A stretch of DNA of 64,000 nt from Azolla caroliniana (GCA_043228905.1 JBHGNT010000006.1:14074001-14138000), one strand, 5' to 3'; positions 10,648 to 22,928 are shown, counted from the stretch's first letter. Made by a program: numbers and translations. Notes: generated from the letters alone by a model not told the origin.

Positions 10648-12608
10648 CGTGTGATATGATTGGGTGTCATAATGGCGGCTGAGGTTTGCCTCCTACGTAG
10701 TTCGTTGTGACCTTACAACTGTAACCGGGCGTGCCAAATTGTGTTAACCGTTTCTAGAGGAAACACCTTCGATGAGCCCACAAGCTATCGATATCAAGGG
10801 GTCGTGTTATGTGGAGGCTTCTTCTACACCGAGAATACGTTAGGGGAACAGGGAGCGTACATTGGCTACAACCCGGTACACATAGACGTAGCTCCGTGAT
10901 ACGATTGGGCGTTGTAATGGCGGCTAAGGTTTGCCTCCTACGTAGTTCGTTGTGACCTTACAACTGTAACCGGGCGTGCCAAATTGTGTTAACCATTTCT
11001 AGAGGAAACACCTTCGATGAGCCCATAGGCTATCGGTATCAAGGGGTCGTGTTATGTGGAGGCTTCTTCTACACCGAGAATACGTTAGGGGAACAGGGAG
11101 CGTACATTGGCTACAACCCGGTAGACGTAGACGTAGCTCCGTGATACGATTGGGCGTTGTAATGGCGGCTAAGGTTTGCCTCCTAAGTAGTTCGTTGTCA
11201 CCTTACAACTGTAACCGGGCGTGCCAAATTGTGTTAACCGTTTCTAGAGGAAACACCTTCGATGAGCCCACAGGCTATCGGTATCAAGGGGTCATGTTAT
11301 GTGGAGGCTTCTTCTACACCGAGAATACATTAGGGGAACAGGGAGCATACATTGGCTACAACCCGGTAGACGTAGACGTAGCTCCGTGATACGATTGGGC
11401 GTTGTAATGGCGGCTAAGGTTTGCCTCCTCCGTAGTTCGTTGTCACCTTACAGCTGTAATCGGGCGTGCCAAATTGTGTTAACCGTTTCTAGAGGAAACA
11501 CCTTCGATGAGCCCACAGGCTATCGGTATCAAGGGGTCGTGTTATGTGGAGGCTTCTTCTACACCAAGAATACGTTAGAGGAACAGGGAGCGTACATTGG
11601 CTACAACCCGGCAGACGTAGACGTAGCTCCGTGATACGATTGGGCGTTGTAATGGCGGCTAAGGTTTGCCTCCTCCGTAGTTCGTTGTGACCTTACAGCT
11701 GTAATCGAGCGTGCCAAATTGTGTTAACCGTTTCTAGAGGAAACACCTTCGATGAGCCCACAGGCTATCGGTATCAAGGGGTCGTGTTATGTGGAGGCTT
11801 CTTCTACACCGAGAATACGTTAGGGGAACAGGGAGCGTACATTGGCTACAGCCCCGTACACATAGACGTAGCTCCGTGATACGATTGGGCGTTGTAATGG
11901 TGGCTAAGGTTTGCCTCCTCCGTAGTTCGTTGTGACCTTACAGCTGTAATCGGGCTTGCCAAATTGTGTTAACCGTTTCTAGAGGAAACACCTTCGATGA
12001 GCCCACAGGCTATCGGTATCAAGGGGTCGTGTTATGTAGAGGCTTCTTCTACACCGAGAATACGTTAGGGGAATAAGGAGCGTACATTGGCTACAACCCG
12101 GTAGACGTAGATGTAGCTCCGTGATACGATTGGGCGTTGTAATGGCGGCTAAGGTTTTCCTCCTACGTAGTTCGTTGTCACCTTACAGCTGTAATCGGGC
12201 GTGCCAAATTGTGTTAACCGTTTCTAGAGGAAACACCTTCGATGAGCCCATAGGCTATCGGTATCAAGGGGTCGTGTTATGTGGAGGCTCCTTCTACACC
12301 GAGAATACGTTAGGGGAACAGGGAGCGTACATTGACTACAACCCGGTAGACGTAGATGTAGCTCCGTGATACGATTGGGCGTTGTAATGGCGGCTAAGGT
12401 TTGCCTCCTACGTAGTTCGTTGTGACCTTACAGCTGTAACCGGACGTGCCAAATTGTGTTAACCGTTTCTAGAGGAAACACCTTCGATGAGCCCACAGGC
12501 TATCAATATCAAGGAGTCATGTTATGTGGAGGTTTCTTCTACACCGAGAATACGTTAGGGGAACGGGGAGCATACACTGGCTACAACCCGGTAGACGTAG
12601 ACGTAGCT
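10648..12608. repeat. 245-bp tandem array, 8 copies, in the GYP-A leader
   Basis: The phrase GCTCCGTGATACGATTGGG recurs at 10891, 11136, 11381, 11626, 11871, 12116 and 12361, always 245 bp apart. A first, more divergent start lies near 10646, and the last unit ends near 12608, where the conserved GCTCC has become GCTCG. Units differ by a few substitutions and no large indels. Open frames of about 80-110 aa on the plus strand recur with the repeat and drift in phase because 245 is not divisible by 3, so they are not genes. The array sits between the GYP-A gag start and its TATA box, so it probably belongs to the 5' leader or R-U5 part of that element. Confidence 0.93.
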
Positions 12609-12850
12609 CGGTTTACGAGTATGGGGAGAATACATAGATGAAGGAATAGTAAGAGCGAGATTTATATTAAACAAGAAAGCTCATAGTGATTACCGTACAC
12701 GGCTCTCGGCCAGAAACAATTTTGTGCACAGCTCCGTGCTACGATATTAATCCTGCTAAATAATCTATGTATCTCTCCCTCCTCTCGAGGTATGCAAATC
12801 TCGGTTTATATAGTTTTCTTCTTTAGACAGAGCCGAGCCATCGGCTGATT
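12609..12850 (-). repeat. Probable GYP-A 5' LTR remnant with TATA box
   Basis: On the minus strand this stretch contains TATATAAA (complement of 12805-12812) about 200 bp upstream of the tandem array. A pyrimidine-rich segment follows, as in an LTR promoter and transcription start. The left end runs directly into the last 245-bp unit and the right end meets the COP-B coding tail, so U3 seems truncated. No partner LTR is in the window, so the LTR call rests on position and the TATA box only. Confidence 0.4.
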
Positions 12851-14911
12851 GTGAGGGCTCAAAAACTCGACTATTTTAGTTCTACCTATTTCCTCACGTA
12901 CTTTTCTACCTACCGGCGAGTTTACATATTTTCTATTTATATTTCTGGCTAACTCCAATTTGTTCCCACTCTTGTCTAAGTTGGTTGTCTCCAACTCATC
13001 CTTGATCTCCAGACCCTTCACGACATTGGACCACATTTGTATCTTGGTCTTCTTGGCTTCCTTGGCTTTACCTCCCCCTTTTTCGGTTGGCTTTGGCTCC
13101 AGCGTCCTTTTGTGGTCGCTCCCCCTGCGTCTGACAAATCTCCACTTGTCTATTCTATCTACACATATCCATCCGTCCTCGGCTTCTTTAGCCGATCCAA
13201 ACACTCTGACTTCTTCAATCGGACCGAAATTGCGTTCGGTATCTAATTCGGTCTTCCAGACGTCTTCTTTTCCGGCTCGACCATCTCTCACCTTTTCATT
13301 CCTTTCATTCCTCCCCCTCAAAAGTTCGGCATATCGAGGTGTTGCAAATCAAACATGCCCGAAATTACCACAACTTGTCAAGACCTAAGGGTTTGGTGAA
13401 TATATTGGCCACTTGCCGATCTGTCGGAACATACACTAGTTCGACTTCACCGGAGAGGACACGCGCACAGACAAAATGGTAATGCACCTCAATGTGCTTG
13501 GTCCTGGCATGGAAAACAGGACTTTTCGCCAACTAGATACTGGTGAGGTTGTCATAATAGATCATCATCTGATCGAACACCTCCATCTACAGATCCTTTA
13601 GGAGCCTCTTGAGCCAAATGGGTTCGCATGTCACAACAACCACTCCTCCATACTTGGCCTTGGTGCTCTATAGTGCAATTGTCAGCTGCTTCATGTTGCT
13701 CCAAGCGATCACAAAACTTCGAAGTGAAAACATGAATCTGGAAGTTGACCTTCGATCGTCGGCATTTCCGGCCCAATCGACATCCATGTAGCCAACTAAT
13801 TGTCCAGCCACACCGGTCTGATATAACAATCCCCTATCCTTAGTGTCTTAGTGTCATTGACATACCGCATTATCCGATGCGCGCACTGAAGGTGCTCCAT
13901 GGTCAGATGTGCCATGAATTGACTAATCAGTGCGACTGAATAGCTAAGGTCCGGCCGGCTGATGGTTAGATATATAAGGCTTCTGACTATCTATCTGAAC
14001 CTTTTCGGGTCGTATTTCGTTCTAAAGTCGGGGCGAAGCTTCACATTCCTATCTAGAGGAGTTGAGACAAATTTACAATTCGTCATTCCAAACATGAAGA
14101 GCATACTTAACACATAATGTCGTTGGCGAATCACTTCGATCGCGAGGAAATGATGAAGGTCACCAAGATCCTTCATGTCGAACGATGCCACTAGTTGTGA
14201 CTTCATGCGGTCGATTTCTGCTATGTCGGCACCGGCGATGACTAGATCATCAACATAAAGTAAAATGCTTACCAGACCATTCTGACCTTGCCTGATGAAG
14301 AGTGAAGAATCTGACTTGGATGTGGAAAACCCCATCCGATGCAATCGTTGCTTGATTTCATGTTCCAGGAACGCGAGGCTAGCTTCAATTCGTAAAGGGA
14401 CTTCTCCAGTCGGCAAACAGCCGATGTGTTCATTCCGGACTAAAATCTAAGGGGGTTGTACCATGTATACTTGTTCCTCAAGCTCACCTTGGAGGAACAC
14501 ACTCTTTACATCCATTTGATGTAAATGCCACCCCTTTGCCGCAACCACCGCAAGCAAGACACGGATGGTTGTCATCTTGGCAACTGGTGTGAAGGTCTCA
14601 TCATAATCGATTTGGTGCTCCTGTGCATAGCCCTTCGCCACTAATCGAGCCTTGTACCGGTTGACGGAGCCATCGGTGTTATATTAGACCTTGTATACCT
14701 ATCGACATCTGATCGGCTTCATTCCCTTTGGAATGTCAACCAAATCCCATGTCTCATTTTCCATGAGTGTGTGCATCTCTTCCTCCATGGCATTCTGCCA
14801 GTTCGGATACTTAACCGTGCCTGCGTAGCTCTCCGGCTCACGTACTACTACCACCTTCGCCATGTATACATAATGATGCGCCATATACTCATTATATCCG
14901 TACCAGATCAC
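12851..14911 (-). pseudogene. COP-B RT, RNase H and charged C-terminal tail
   Basis: The RT N-terminus (YNEYMAHHYVYMAKV, then MEEEMHTLMENETWDLVDIP) is at 14911-14699. The core ([46 protein letters not shown]) is at 14641-14447. The active-site box ILLYVDDLVIAGAD and DMKDLGDLHHFL lie within 14416-13991. RNase H is degenerate across 13980-13330. After a purine motif (complement of 13311-13322) comes a 171-aa highly charged frame (13321-12806) containing SNVVKGLEIKDELETTNLDKS. The last bases of this frame run into the neighbouring GYP-A LTR. Several stops and frame changes make it a pseudogene. Confidence 0.8.
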
Positions 14912-15299
14912 GAGATTCTTTTGTGGGTAGATCGGCGCAACTCTTGGTTCACCGATTTCTTGACCCTCGCAACCAAATTTGACCCTATCTTTAGAGGTTC
15001 CTTGTTGCTCCTTTCGGAGTCAGATTCACTCCGATTCACTCTGATCCAACTCTTCCCTGCCAGTGTCATATGTTGGCATCTTCTGCTTCCCCTTTTCTTT
15101 GCGTGTGAACCGGCTCCTTGGCTCCTCGGCTCCTCACGTGGGGAGAGCACAGCCGAGTCTTCACTACTCGTTGGCTCGTCATCCGCTTGATCGCTTCAGC
15201 TCAACCAGTCCGGATTTGGACCAATGATTCAGAGAGAAGTCGGACTATCCGGGTGTTCGTATTCCGCTATGTTTCTCTTGGTTCCAGAATCCATTGTTT

Positions 15300-16960
15300 C
15301 GTCCACACCAATCGGCTCGGGTTTGGGTGATGAGAAGTACCATGATGCTAATTTGTCAAAAACGACATCACAACTAACTCGAACTTGCTTTGACCAAGGG
15401 TTGTAGCACTTGTACCCCTTCGGCTCGTCGGAGTAGCCAACCAGGATGCACTTCTCGGATTTTGCATCTAGTTTCTTTCACTTCCCATCCGGCACATGCA
15501 CACATGCAATGCTACCAAATACGCGTAAGTGCGCCAAATTTGGCTTCCAATCAAAGTACAATTCGTGCGGCGACACCTTTGTCCCTGAGGCAGATATTCA
15601 ATTCTGAATGAAGACGACTGTCGTAATTGCTTTGGCCCAATAAATCCGGGGCATGCTCTTCTCTTCCAGCATTATCCTTGCCGCTTCTACTAACGTCCAA
15701 TTCTGACCTTCCTCCTCGATTAAACATCTATGGTGAGTGAACCATACATGCATTCATTGATCCACGATCTGGCCAACCGACACCAAATTCTTGGTGATCG
15801 TCGAAACATGTAGGTCTTTCCTCATGATTCCCTTCTGGCCGACATGGCTCAGAGGGACATCCCCGATATGCTTGATGGGATGTAGGGTGTCGTCTCTAGT
15901 TTTGACCACCCCTGGCTTCTCCGGCTTCTCGAGAAAGGAGAACCATTCTTTATGGTTCGTCATATGGTTGGAAGCTCCAGCGTCCACATACCAAACCCCC
16001 TTCGGCTTTATGTCGGATGCAACCATTCTGTTGGCCTTATGCTTTATTATGAGGGCCGGTCCCGACCTGGCCCCCTCCGAGCTTCCGGCGAAGTGTGGTC
16101 AATGACGCCTATCCGCGTCTCTCCGGCTCGATCCAGATTTGTCTGAATCAGCCCTCTTCTTCTAGCACTCACTTTCTTTGTGGCCTTTCCAGCCACAGTA
16201 CCAACAGTCCGATGCGGTCTTCCCTTGCCGACTCTTGGCTCCGCCGCCTTGACTCCCCCTTCTTCCAGAGTGTCCGGTATTGCTATCGGCACCATCTTTG
16301 TGCCTCCGATTTTGTTCTTGTCAGTTGCCTGCATTGCACGCCGATCCACCTCAACCTACTCGTCCACAAGGCCTATGATTCTCCTCTACAAGGAGCATTG
16401 ACTGTAAGTCGAAAAAAGAAGGTGTATTCTCCCTCGTACATACCGTCGTCCGGCATGCTCTGAACTTTGACGCCAAGACCCCAAGACAGACGTGCACCAT
16501 CTCATCTTCCTCAACACTCATGTTGATAGAGGCATGTGAGTAGCAGATGTCTTTAATATGGGCCGCCTAGTCGGCCGCGGACATGTCCTTTTGTCGGACA
16601 TTGCTCAATTCCTGTCAGAGTTGCAGCTTCCAGGCCGTGATGCTTGCGGCAAAGACTTTCTTCAATTTCCCCAAGCTTCTTTTGGCGTCTTGGCATCCTG
16701 GATATGGTTGAGCAGTTGATCACCGACACTAGACGCAAAGTAGTACAATACCCTGCTTGCCGCTTGTCCTTAAGCCGGAAAGTCCCTGTGTGCCGCATCA
16801 GGTGCTCTATCATTCGCTCTGTCGGCATAACTCCAGTTCCCATGCCCAAGCAGGTACTAGTGCATCTTGTACGACCAAGATGCGTAGTTGGATCTGTCGA
16901 GCTTCTCCGTCAGGAGCAAGCTAGCCATTCCTCGGTCCATTCTCTCCTTCTTGTTTGTTT
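15300..16960 (-). pseudogene. COP-B gag, protease and partial integrase
   Basis: Gag pieces lie at 16960-16400, including a degenerate N-terminal domain. The zinc-knuckle region (16349-16047) is frameshifted. The protease frame (16026-15754) has the active site WYVDAGASNHMTN, where the usual DSG is DAG. It is followed by LHVSTITKNLVSVGQIVDQ. The integrase core appears largely deleted: the protease runs within about 100 bp into the integrase C-terminal region (15740-15330, with a Phe-Gly-rich surface phrase and a degenerate linker). It cannot encode functional enzymes. Confidence 0.72.
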
Positions 16961-17028
16961 CTTTTAACAGAAACTAGGTTTTCGTCTACCTAACGGTTTT
17001 TGTCTGCAGTAGAGGATTTCTAACCGTC

Positions 17029-17042
17029 GCACTTTGATACCA
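17029..17042 (-). promoter_or_regulatory. COP-B primer binding site
   Basis: On the minus strand TGGTATCAAAGTGC follows the LTR end TTTTCA directly, with no spacer. It matches the copia initiator tRNA-Met primer site with one G-to-A change. Confidence 0.75.
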
Positions 17043-17462
17043 TGAAAACGATAGCATGTAGAAGTGTAGACAAGTCGGCTCAACCGGATAACAAAAGAAC
17101 ACAGAAAACATAGATGAAGGTTTAATGGAAACCTTAACACACATACGTGGGAGAGATAGAGGGAGGGAGAGAGCAGAACCAAAACTTGATTTCAAAATAA
17201 TACTATGTACATAGAATGTGTTCAGAGAGCACTTTTATACAAGTTCTTAGACGGACTGACACAAGTACCATAAGGAATATGCCCACATACTAGGCTCAAA
17301 CCGTAGGCCTCTAACGGCCTACAAATTCACACTATTCCGGACTATGATCCAATTCTCCAGTTTCCAGATACCAATCCAGCTCCTCGATACGGATACAATC
17401 CGAACACCGATTCGGCTCTAGCTTATTCAGCCGAGCTGGATTCGGTTGAGCTTGTTTCAATC
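17043..17462 (-). repeat. COP-B 5' LTR
   Basis: On the minus strand it begins near TTGAAACAAGCTCAACCG (17462) and ends CGTTTTCA (17043). The start resembles TGTTGAGAGACAAGCTCAAC of COP-E, with two terminal bases changed. A TATAAAA box is the complement of 17233-17239. Confidence 0.72.
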
Positions 17463-18203
17463 AATTCTATTGGTTGAAGAGAACCACGTCCGAACCAAGA
17501 CAAAGACGTCGAAAGGACAAATGTTCTTCTCAAATTCGGATGGTGGCCGAGGTCGAGGTCGAGACGTTAGAAGAGGTCGATTCGGCCCATCTCACGAAGG
17601 GAACTCAAGCCATCGAGGAACCTTCAGAAGAAGGAGGAGCTTCCATGCCGAACAAGATCGAAAAATGTGGCCCATTACTTGCAATGATTGTGGGAAGGTC
17701 GGCCATCGTGAAGAGGAGTCCCGAAAGAGAAGAAGAGAGTCGGCTTCCACAAGCTGACAACTCACAAACTACACCACCAAATCCAAATATGATGACTACG
17801 GTGGACTATTCGTAATGAGACATAGAGCGAACTCTATGTCGACCTCCAACTCCACAAGCACCTCCAACTCGGAAGACATGTGGTTCGTCAACTCCGGTGC
17901 CTCACATCATATGACATCACACCAAGAGTGGTTTCGTGACTTACGAATGCCGGATCGACCCGGCTACATAGAGACGAGAGATGACACCACACATCCCATT
18001 CGGCACATCGGCAACATTCCATTCCGCAAAAATGGCAAAAACAATTGCATCAAGAATGTCTTGGATGTGCCGACAATAACAAAGAATTTGTTCTCGGTAG
18101 GCCAAATCGTGGAGCAAGGAATGCAAGTTCATTTCAACAACGAAAGATGATTTATAGAAAAAGATGCCCGACTCATAGCTAGGGGATGGAGAGACGGCCA
18201 AAT
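17463..18203 (+). pseudogene. COP-C gag end and protease
   Basis: Gag resumes at LLVEENHVRT (near 17470). A Gly-Arg-rich stretch follows, then a zinc-knuckle region (ITCNDCGKVGHREEES), where the last Cys of the CCHC is missing in this reading. The protease (17815-18150) has the active site WFVNSGASHHMTS, with Asn in place of the catalytic Asp. Then come HPIRHIGNIPF and LDVPTITKNLFSVGQIVEQ. A stop near 18148 precedes the COP-D insertion site. Confidence 0.82.
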
Positions 18204-18208
18204 GTTCA

Positions 18209-18509
18209 TGTTGTCTATGATGTTCAATGCATATGCGGATGTATGTAGGAACCTGTCAATTATGTGCTCAGCAAACAACACAAAAGTATGGCAAGAGAAT
18301 AGACGGAAGCATAGACACAGTTTTCAGGTTTTAATGGAAGCTTTTGTTATTTCTCTGTTCTCTCTCTCTCAAAGATTCAAGATACAAGATGCATGAAGAG
18401 ATTAAGTTACAACGTTAGGTTATTGCTTATATACTAAGCCCTAACTATTTGAACGTGTTCACACTAGTAAGAATACAAAGGTGGAAGGAGTCGGCCTTTT
18501 ATGCCAACA
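18209..18509 (-). repeat. COP-D 3' LTR
   Basis: Bounded by TGTTGTCTATG (18209) and ATGCCAACA (18509), it is a near match to 39783-40089. On the minus strand the purine tract CTTTGACAGGGGAGTT (complement of 18510-18525) lies directly inside it and serves as the plus-strand primer. Target duplication GTTCA is at 18204-18208. Confidence 0.9.
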
Positions 18510-18726
18510 AACTCCCCTGTCAAAGGACTAATCTTTCTTATGTATACAAGTGGTTGGGGTTATCTCCCCCTTAAACCTAGATTCAAAACTAACCTAAATT
18601 TATAGTTACAAGTCAGTCGGCATATAGCCAAGTTGGTAGAGGTGGAATTGGTGTTTAGCCTGATGCGGCTAGTCATTTGGATTTGTTTGTCCGAATCGGT
18701 CGGATCGACTTACCTCCTGCTCCTCA

Positions 18727-20493
18727 TTAGGCTTTCTTCTGTTCAGTCTCTTGTCGTAGTCCCATCTTTGTCCTCAGTGCTCTAAAGCGTTGATCTAGTA
18801 GTGGCTTCGTTAGGCAATCGGCGATGTTCACCTCGGTGTCGATCTTCCGGATTTCGAGCTTCTTATCGGTTACTAGCTCCCAAATGTGATGATACCGCAC
18901 CTCAATATGTTGTCTTGGCATGATAGACATGGTTGTTGATGAGGTGTATTGCGCTCTGTGAGTCGCAATAGATGGTCGACATTGGTCGGTCAATTCGGTG
19001 CACCTAGATTGCTTCCTTCGCTGCCTCCAATGCTGCTATGTACTCGGCCTCGGTAGTAGACATGGTCGTGCACTCTTGAAGCTTTGATCTCCATGATATG
19101 GCGCCACCACAATAGATGAAGATATAACCTGATGTCAACTTCCGATTATCAGAATTCCCAGCATAGTCGAAGTCAGAATAGCCTTTGACTTTGATCAGGT
19201 TTGCCGATCCGAAGGTCATTTGTGCATCCTCGGTTCCTTGTAGGTACCTTGGGATGTGCTTGACGGCCTCCCAATGCTTCTCTCCTGGGTTCGACATGTA
19301 CCGGAGAACAACCCCTACGACATATGCAAGGTTGGGTCGAGTCGCCACCATCGCGTACATGATACTTCCTACTGTCGATGCATAGAGTATCTTTCCATTA
19401 AGCTCTCTTTGCTTGTCCATTGAAGGAGAGTCTTTGTCCGATAGTCGGATCGACGTTGGAAGCTGTGTTGGTGTTGGCTTCGAATTCTGCATGTTGAAGC
19501 GTTTCAGCACCTTGCGAATATAGTTTTTGTTGTCCGATTTTGCCCTATCCTTATGACCATTATGTGTCAGGCTTGTCCAAGTTCCTCCATTGTGAACTTT
19601 TCATGAAGGCTCAGCTTTAGCTTTCTGATTTCGGCATGATTTCTCCCTGTAATCAGATAGATCTGGGACTCATCGGCCAATTGCTGAGTACGAAGTCAAA
19701 CCGGTTGTAGCTGAGTTGTCGGATGTAGGAGTCAAACTTCTGGTAACACATCCTCTGTGCTTGTTTTAAGCCATAAAGGCTTTTCATCAATCGAAATATG
19801 AGTTGACCTTCTTCCCCCTTCGTCGTGAAGCATGTCGGTTGAGGCATGTAAATGTCTTCTTCCAGATCTCAGTGTAGGAACGTCATCTTTATGTCCATCT
19901 GCTCGAGCTCTAGGTCATCTATCGCCACGACTCCTAGTAGGAGCCGAAGGGTGGTCATCTTGACTACTGGTGAGAATATCTCGTCGTAGGCAACCCCATG
20001 CTCCTATTTGAACCCCCTCGCTACGAGCCGAGCTTTGTATTTGGGCTTTTTTGAGTCAGATACATATTTGTATCTCAAACCCATTTGCATGGCAACGGTT
20101 TTCTTCCAACTGGTAGTTCAACCAACTCCCATGTATTGTTTTGATGGATCGAATCCATCTCGAATCTCATGGCTTGCAGCCATGTATCGACATCCGGTGT
20201 GATTATAGCTTCTTCGTATGTGTTTGATTCGCCTGCATTGGTGTAGTTGACGTAATCGAGGCCTGGTTGATACAACTCTATTGACCTTCGAACTTGTCCA
20301 GATCTCCTGGGTGCCGAAGTGATCGGTTCCCGTCCTTCGATCAGCTCTGTTGATCGATCAACACTTGTTGAACCACTTATATCAAGAGTCCAGTTGGATG
20401 ACTCACCCTTGTGATAGGATTTCGGCGATGTCTCATCACCCTCCATTTCTTCGGGATTGATTGACTTAGTGGTAGGAGATTTAGCCGACTCGG
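18727..20493 (-). pseudogene. COP-D RT and RNase H
   Basis: RT start: AMRFEMDSIHQNNTWELVEL (20220-20080), preceded by a Ser/Thr-rich linker with RRSGQVRRSIELYQPGLDYV. Core fragments lie in 20070-19650 ([20 protein letters not shown]). RT end to RNase H (19510-19004) contains LKRFNMQNSKPTPTQLP, STVGSIMYAMVATRPNLAY and STTEAEYIAALEAAKEAI. The C-terminus (18993-18727) contains the HIEVRYHHIWELV and INVADCLTKPL type phrases. The RT active-site region near 19600 is damaged and the pieces lie in different frames. The left block ends at 20493, where the GYP-B LTR begins. Confidence 0.82.
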
Positions 20494-21240
20494 TGTCGTG
20501 AAGAAAACCGGCCCTAAGAGGAATCAAGGAATTGAAGGTGTGAACCCGCCCTTTCACGAATGTGCATGAATTGATACATTGTACATAACTAGGGATAGGA
20601 TGGCTGATGTAAATATGTTAAGTATGACATATTTATTAGCTAGGAAATCGATGCATATCTCTATCCGAAAGGACAGAGAATAAAGTTGAGATGTTTTGAT
20701 GTAAGGGCCTCCTCGGCAACCTATAAAAAAAGAAGGGGAGAAGAAGAGGGGGGATCGCGTTTTGGCGAGGACGAGGTGTTGTCGGACTGGGTATCGAGCT
20801 CTCTCCTCTATCGTTGCTCTCCACTCTGTTTCTGCGTCAGTTGCCTCTGTTGCGCATAAGCCCGCGTGCTTCCAGCGAAGGCTCCATCGTGCGTTCTCTG
20901 TGTCGTGTGTGTGTGCATGGGTTCTCTGTGTCGGGTCTGTTGCTGGATTGCCAGTTGTAATCTTGCATACATTGTAATCTTGCTAGTTATTGAATTCAAG
21001 CTTCTGTTTTCTCTCTCTTGTGTTCTCGTGAGTTCCCTTTACCTTGACCGGTGAGCGTGTATCAAGTTCGGAGACTATGCACATTCAGGTCTTATTCGGC
21101 CAGTAACACTGTCAGAAACGAGCAGGCCTAGCTGGCGATACGCTCGCGTATCTCTCTCTCTTTTGATCTCTTAAACCCCTCGGTCCAAGACCCCCGCGGT
21201 CCCGCCTTAGTTTCTCCCACGTGAGTGGAACAACACGACA
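20494..21240 (+). repeat. GYP-B 5' LTR
   Basis: It starts TGTCGTGAAGAAAACCGGCC and ends ACACGACA, giving TG...CA ends. TATAAAA at 20722-20728 is a probable promoter core. It aligns with 30184-30847 with scattered differences. The terminal 85-95 bp (about 21155-21240) have no partner in the 3' copy. Confidence 0.87.
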
Positions 21241-21246
21241 TAAATT

Positions 21247-21265
21247 TGGTGAACCCGACGTGAAC
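21247..21265 (+). promoter_or_regulatory. GYP-B primer binding site
   Basis: TGGTGAACCCGACGTGAAC begins six bases after the LTR end and starts with the TGG expected of a tRNA CCA complement. The tRNA species was not identified; it is not the initiator Met type used by the copia elements here. Confidence 0.65.
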
Positions 21266-21281
21266 CAAGGCAACAGAGGAG

Positions 21282-22928
21282 TTGAAGATGAGGGGATCGG
21301 ACCTTGCCGAACCCATGGCGGCAGTGGTTGATCGGATAGTAAACGCTCGCAAGGGCACAGGCACCCTCCAGAAGGCCATTGAAGCAATTGTCGGCGCGAT
21401 AGGCCGGTTCAGTGGTAAGAACGCCACGAGTTATTTGGAGGCCTACCGAACCGAAATGGTTATGAGGGACATTCCGGAAGATAGGCAGTTGGCCGGTTTC
21501 CCTCGGGTGGCGACGCCAGGCATTCACACAGAGGTGCTCGAGGTACAACCTGGATGCCAGACCTGGGGAGAGTTTGAAGGTCAGATCCTCGAGAAATACG
21601 GGCTCGATGACTCGCTTCAGCTATCAAAGCAAGAGTTCATGGAGTGGGTGGAGACCCCCGAAAAGGCGAGGAACACGTCTGTGCTCCTCCAGGAATTTGA
21701 ACAACGGTTCGCTCGATTGTCGGCACTGGACCAGACCGTGCTCGACACGAGTCGGGTCCTGCTATTCGTCAAAACGGTGGACGCATTGGATCGGGAGAAA
21801 GTGGGTCTCCTATTGGAGACGGACGAAGGGCTCACGACAAACTGGGTCGTGGTAAAACAAGTTTGTAGTCGGTTCGACAAATGACGTGAATGGAGCGGCG
21901 AGGTGTCGCTAGCAGCAAGGCCGATCCCGGCAAGGGAGTTTGAGGAGCTGGCATTGGTAAGGAAAGATGAGACTCGAACTTGGATGGAGTCGGGTGCGGG
22001 CCCGTCTGACGCGGTCAAGGGTCTCTCCGGGAAGTCGGCTCTAGAAGAACTGACACAAATGGTGCGGGATCTCCAAATCGCGCAGGCACGAAGAGACAGC
22101 GGCGAACAGCCTCGTGACCGGAGGCCGCCGGCATGGCAACGGTGCATGTGGTCTCATGCGGTTGGTCACATCCGGAAGGAGTGCGCAGATTTTGCAGAAG
22201 CACTCAAGACTAACGCGGTGTACCTATGGAATGGGCGGGTACAGTCGAGCGAGACTCAGAAAGCCCTGGAGTTGAATACCGGGTGTGGCGGAATGAAGCG
22301 GTTAATGGAGGAAGCCACAACGCGACACGCAGAGGCCGTCCACTACTCTGCGTCGGCGGGTATCCGAATCGGGGGCGACGAGGGTCGAAAGGCGACAGAC
22401 TCTGGATTTTGGACATTAGTGCTAGAAGGCCTCTCCGGGGTTCGGTTGAGGAAAGAGGAAGCGGACTGCGAGGAGCAACGGATTCGGGAGGTCACTGGAT
22501 GGGACGATAGGGTTGAAGAAATGACCGGCTTCGTGGAAGCCGCATGCCAGAACTACGAGGTTCTAGTAGAAGACAAGTGCGCAGGAAAGGCTAGAGGGGG
22601 CGGTCCCTCACAACGGTACAAGACCCGGTTCGGACCGAAGCCGAACGATGCCACCAACACCGGGGTGCAAGATAGAAAGAAGCAGGCCGATTTCCAGCTG
22701 TGCACTGAGATTGAGCACACGACAGACCTACGAAAGTTTCTTGAGGAACAGATTCTTGACAGCAAGGTGGAGTTGTCGTTACGGGAGGTACTCGGGATTG
22801 CCAAGAAGGAGTTACACGACTCCATTGTAGACTTGGTAAAGCATAAGCGGCTCTCGATGGAGCCGGAGCCAGAGAAGCCTGTGAAGGTGCAGACGACACG
22901 CCTAGAAGACATGACCCTAGAGGATTAG
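21282..22928 (+). pseudogene. GYP-B gag
   Basis: One phase runs from ATG 21282 through a stop at 21882-21884 to 22928. The first 200 aa look like a Ty3 gag capsid domain (FSGKNATSYLEAYRTEM, TWGEFEGQILEKYGLDD, LLQEFEQRFARLSALD). The second part carries a damaged zinc knuckle, CMWSHAVGHIRKEC, where one Cys has become Ser. A long charged region and an Asp/Glu/Lys-rich end (KKELHDSIVDLVKHKRLSME) follow. The upstream ATG pair (codons 1 and 3) leaves the exact start uncertain. A TAG at 22926-22928 separates gag from the protease in the same phase. Confidence 0.75.

Larger units (their letters stand above)
1..12850 (-). mobile_element. GYP-A: decayed Ty3/gypsy retrotransposon, split by COP-A
   Basis: Reading the minus strand from right to left gives an LTR/leader remnant (12850-10648), gag (10620-9067), the protease start (9079-8654), then 7 kb of foreign copia DNA (1714-8653). 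Protease end, linker, RT and the start of RNase H follow (1713-1). Gag, PR and RT order is typical of Ty3/gypsy. The element runs off the left edge, so integrase, 3' LTR and target duplication are not visible. Several nonsense codons show that it is dead. The protease frame on the two sides of COP-A is recognisably the same domain, which proves that COP-A is the later insertion. The right boundary near 12850 is approximate, because it abuts the truncated COP-B. Confidence 0.85.
12851..17462 (-). mobile_element. COP-B: truncated Ty1/copia element
   Basis: Minus-strand order from right to left: 5' LTR (17462-17043), primer site (17042-17029), gag, protease, a shortened integrase, RT, RNase H and a post-RNase H tail that ends near 12851 without a second LTR. 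The TTGTATAAAAGTG promoter core is shared with COP-E and COP-H, which places it in the same lineage. It abuts truncated COP-C at 17463 and the GYP-A LTR remnant at about 12850. No target duplication can be assigned. Confidence 0.82.

Noticed and set aside
10648-12608. CRISPR-like array
   Set aside because: The whole 245-bp unit repeats, with no short repeat and unique spacers, and the context is a plant retroelement.
11054-12641. Series of similar 80-111-aa open frames
   Set aside because: They are translations of the 245-bp tandem repeat. They shift phase with each unit and lack any domain.
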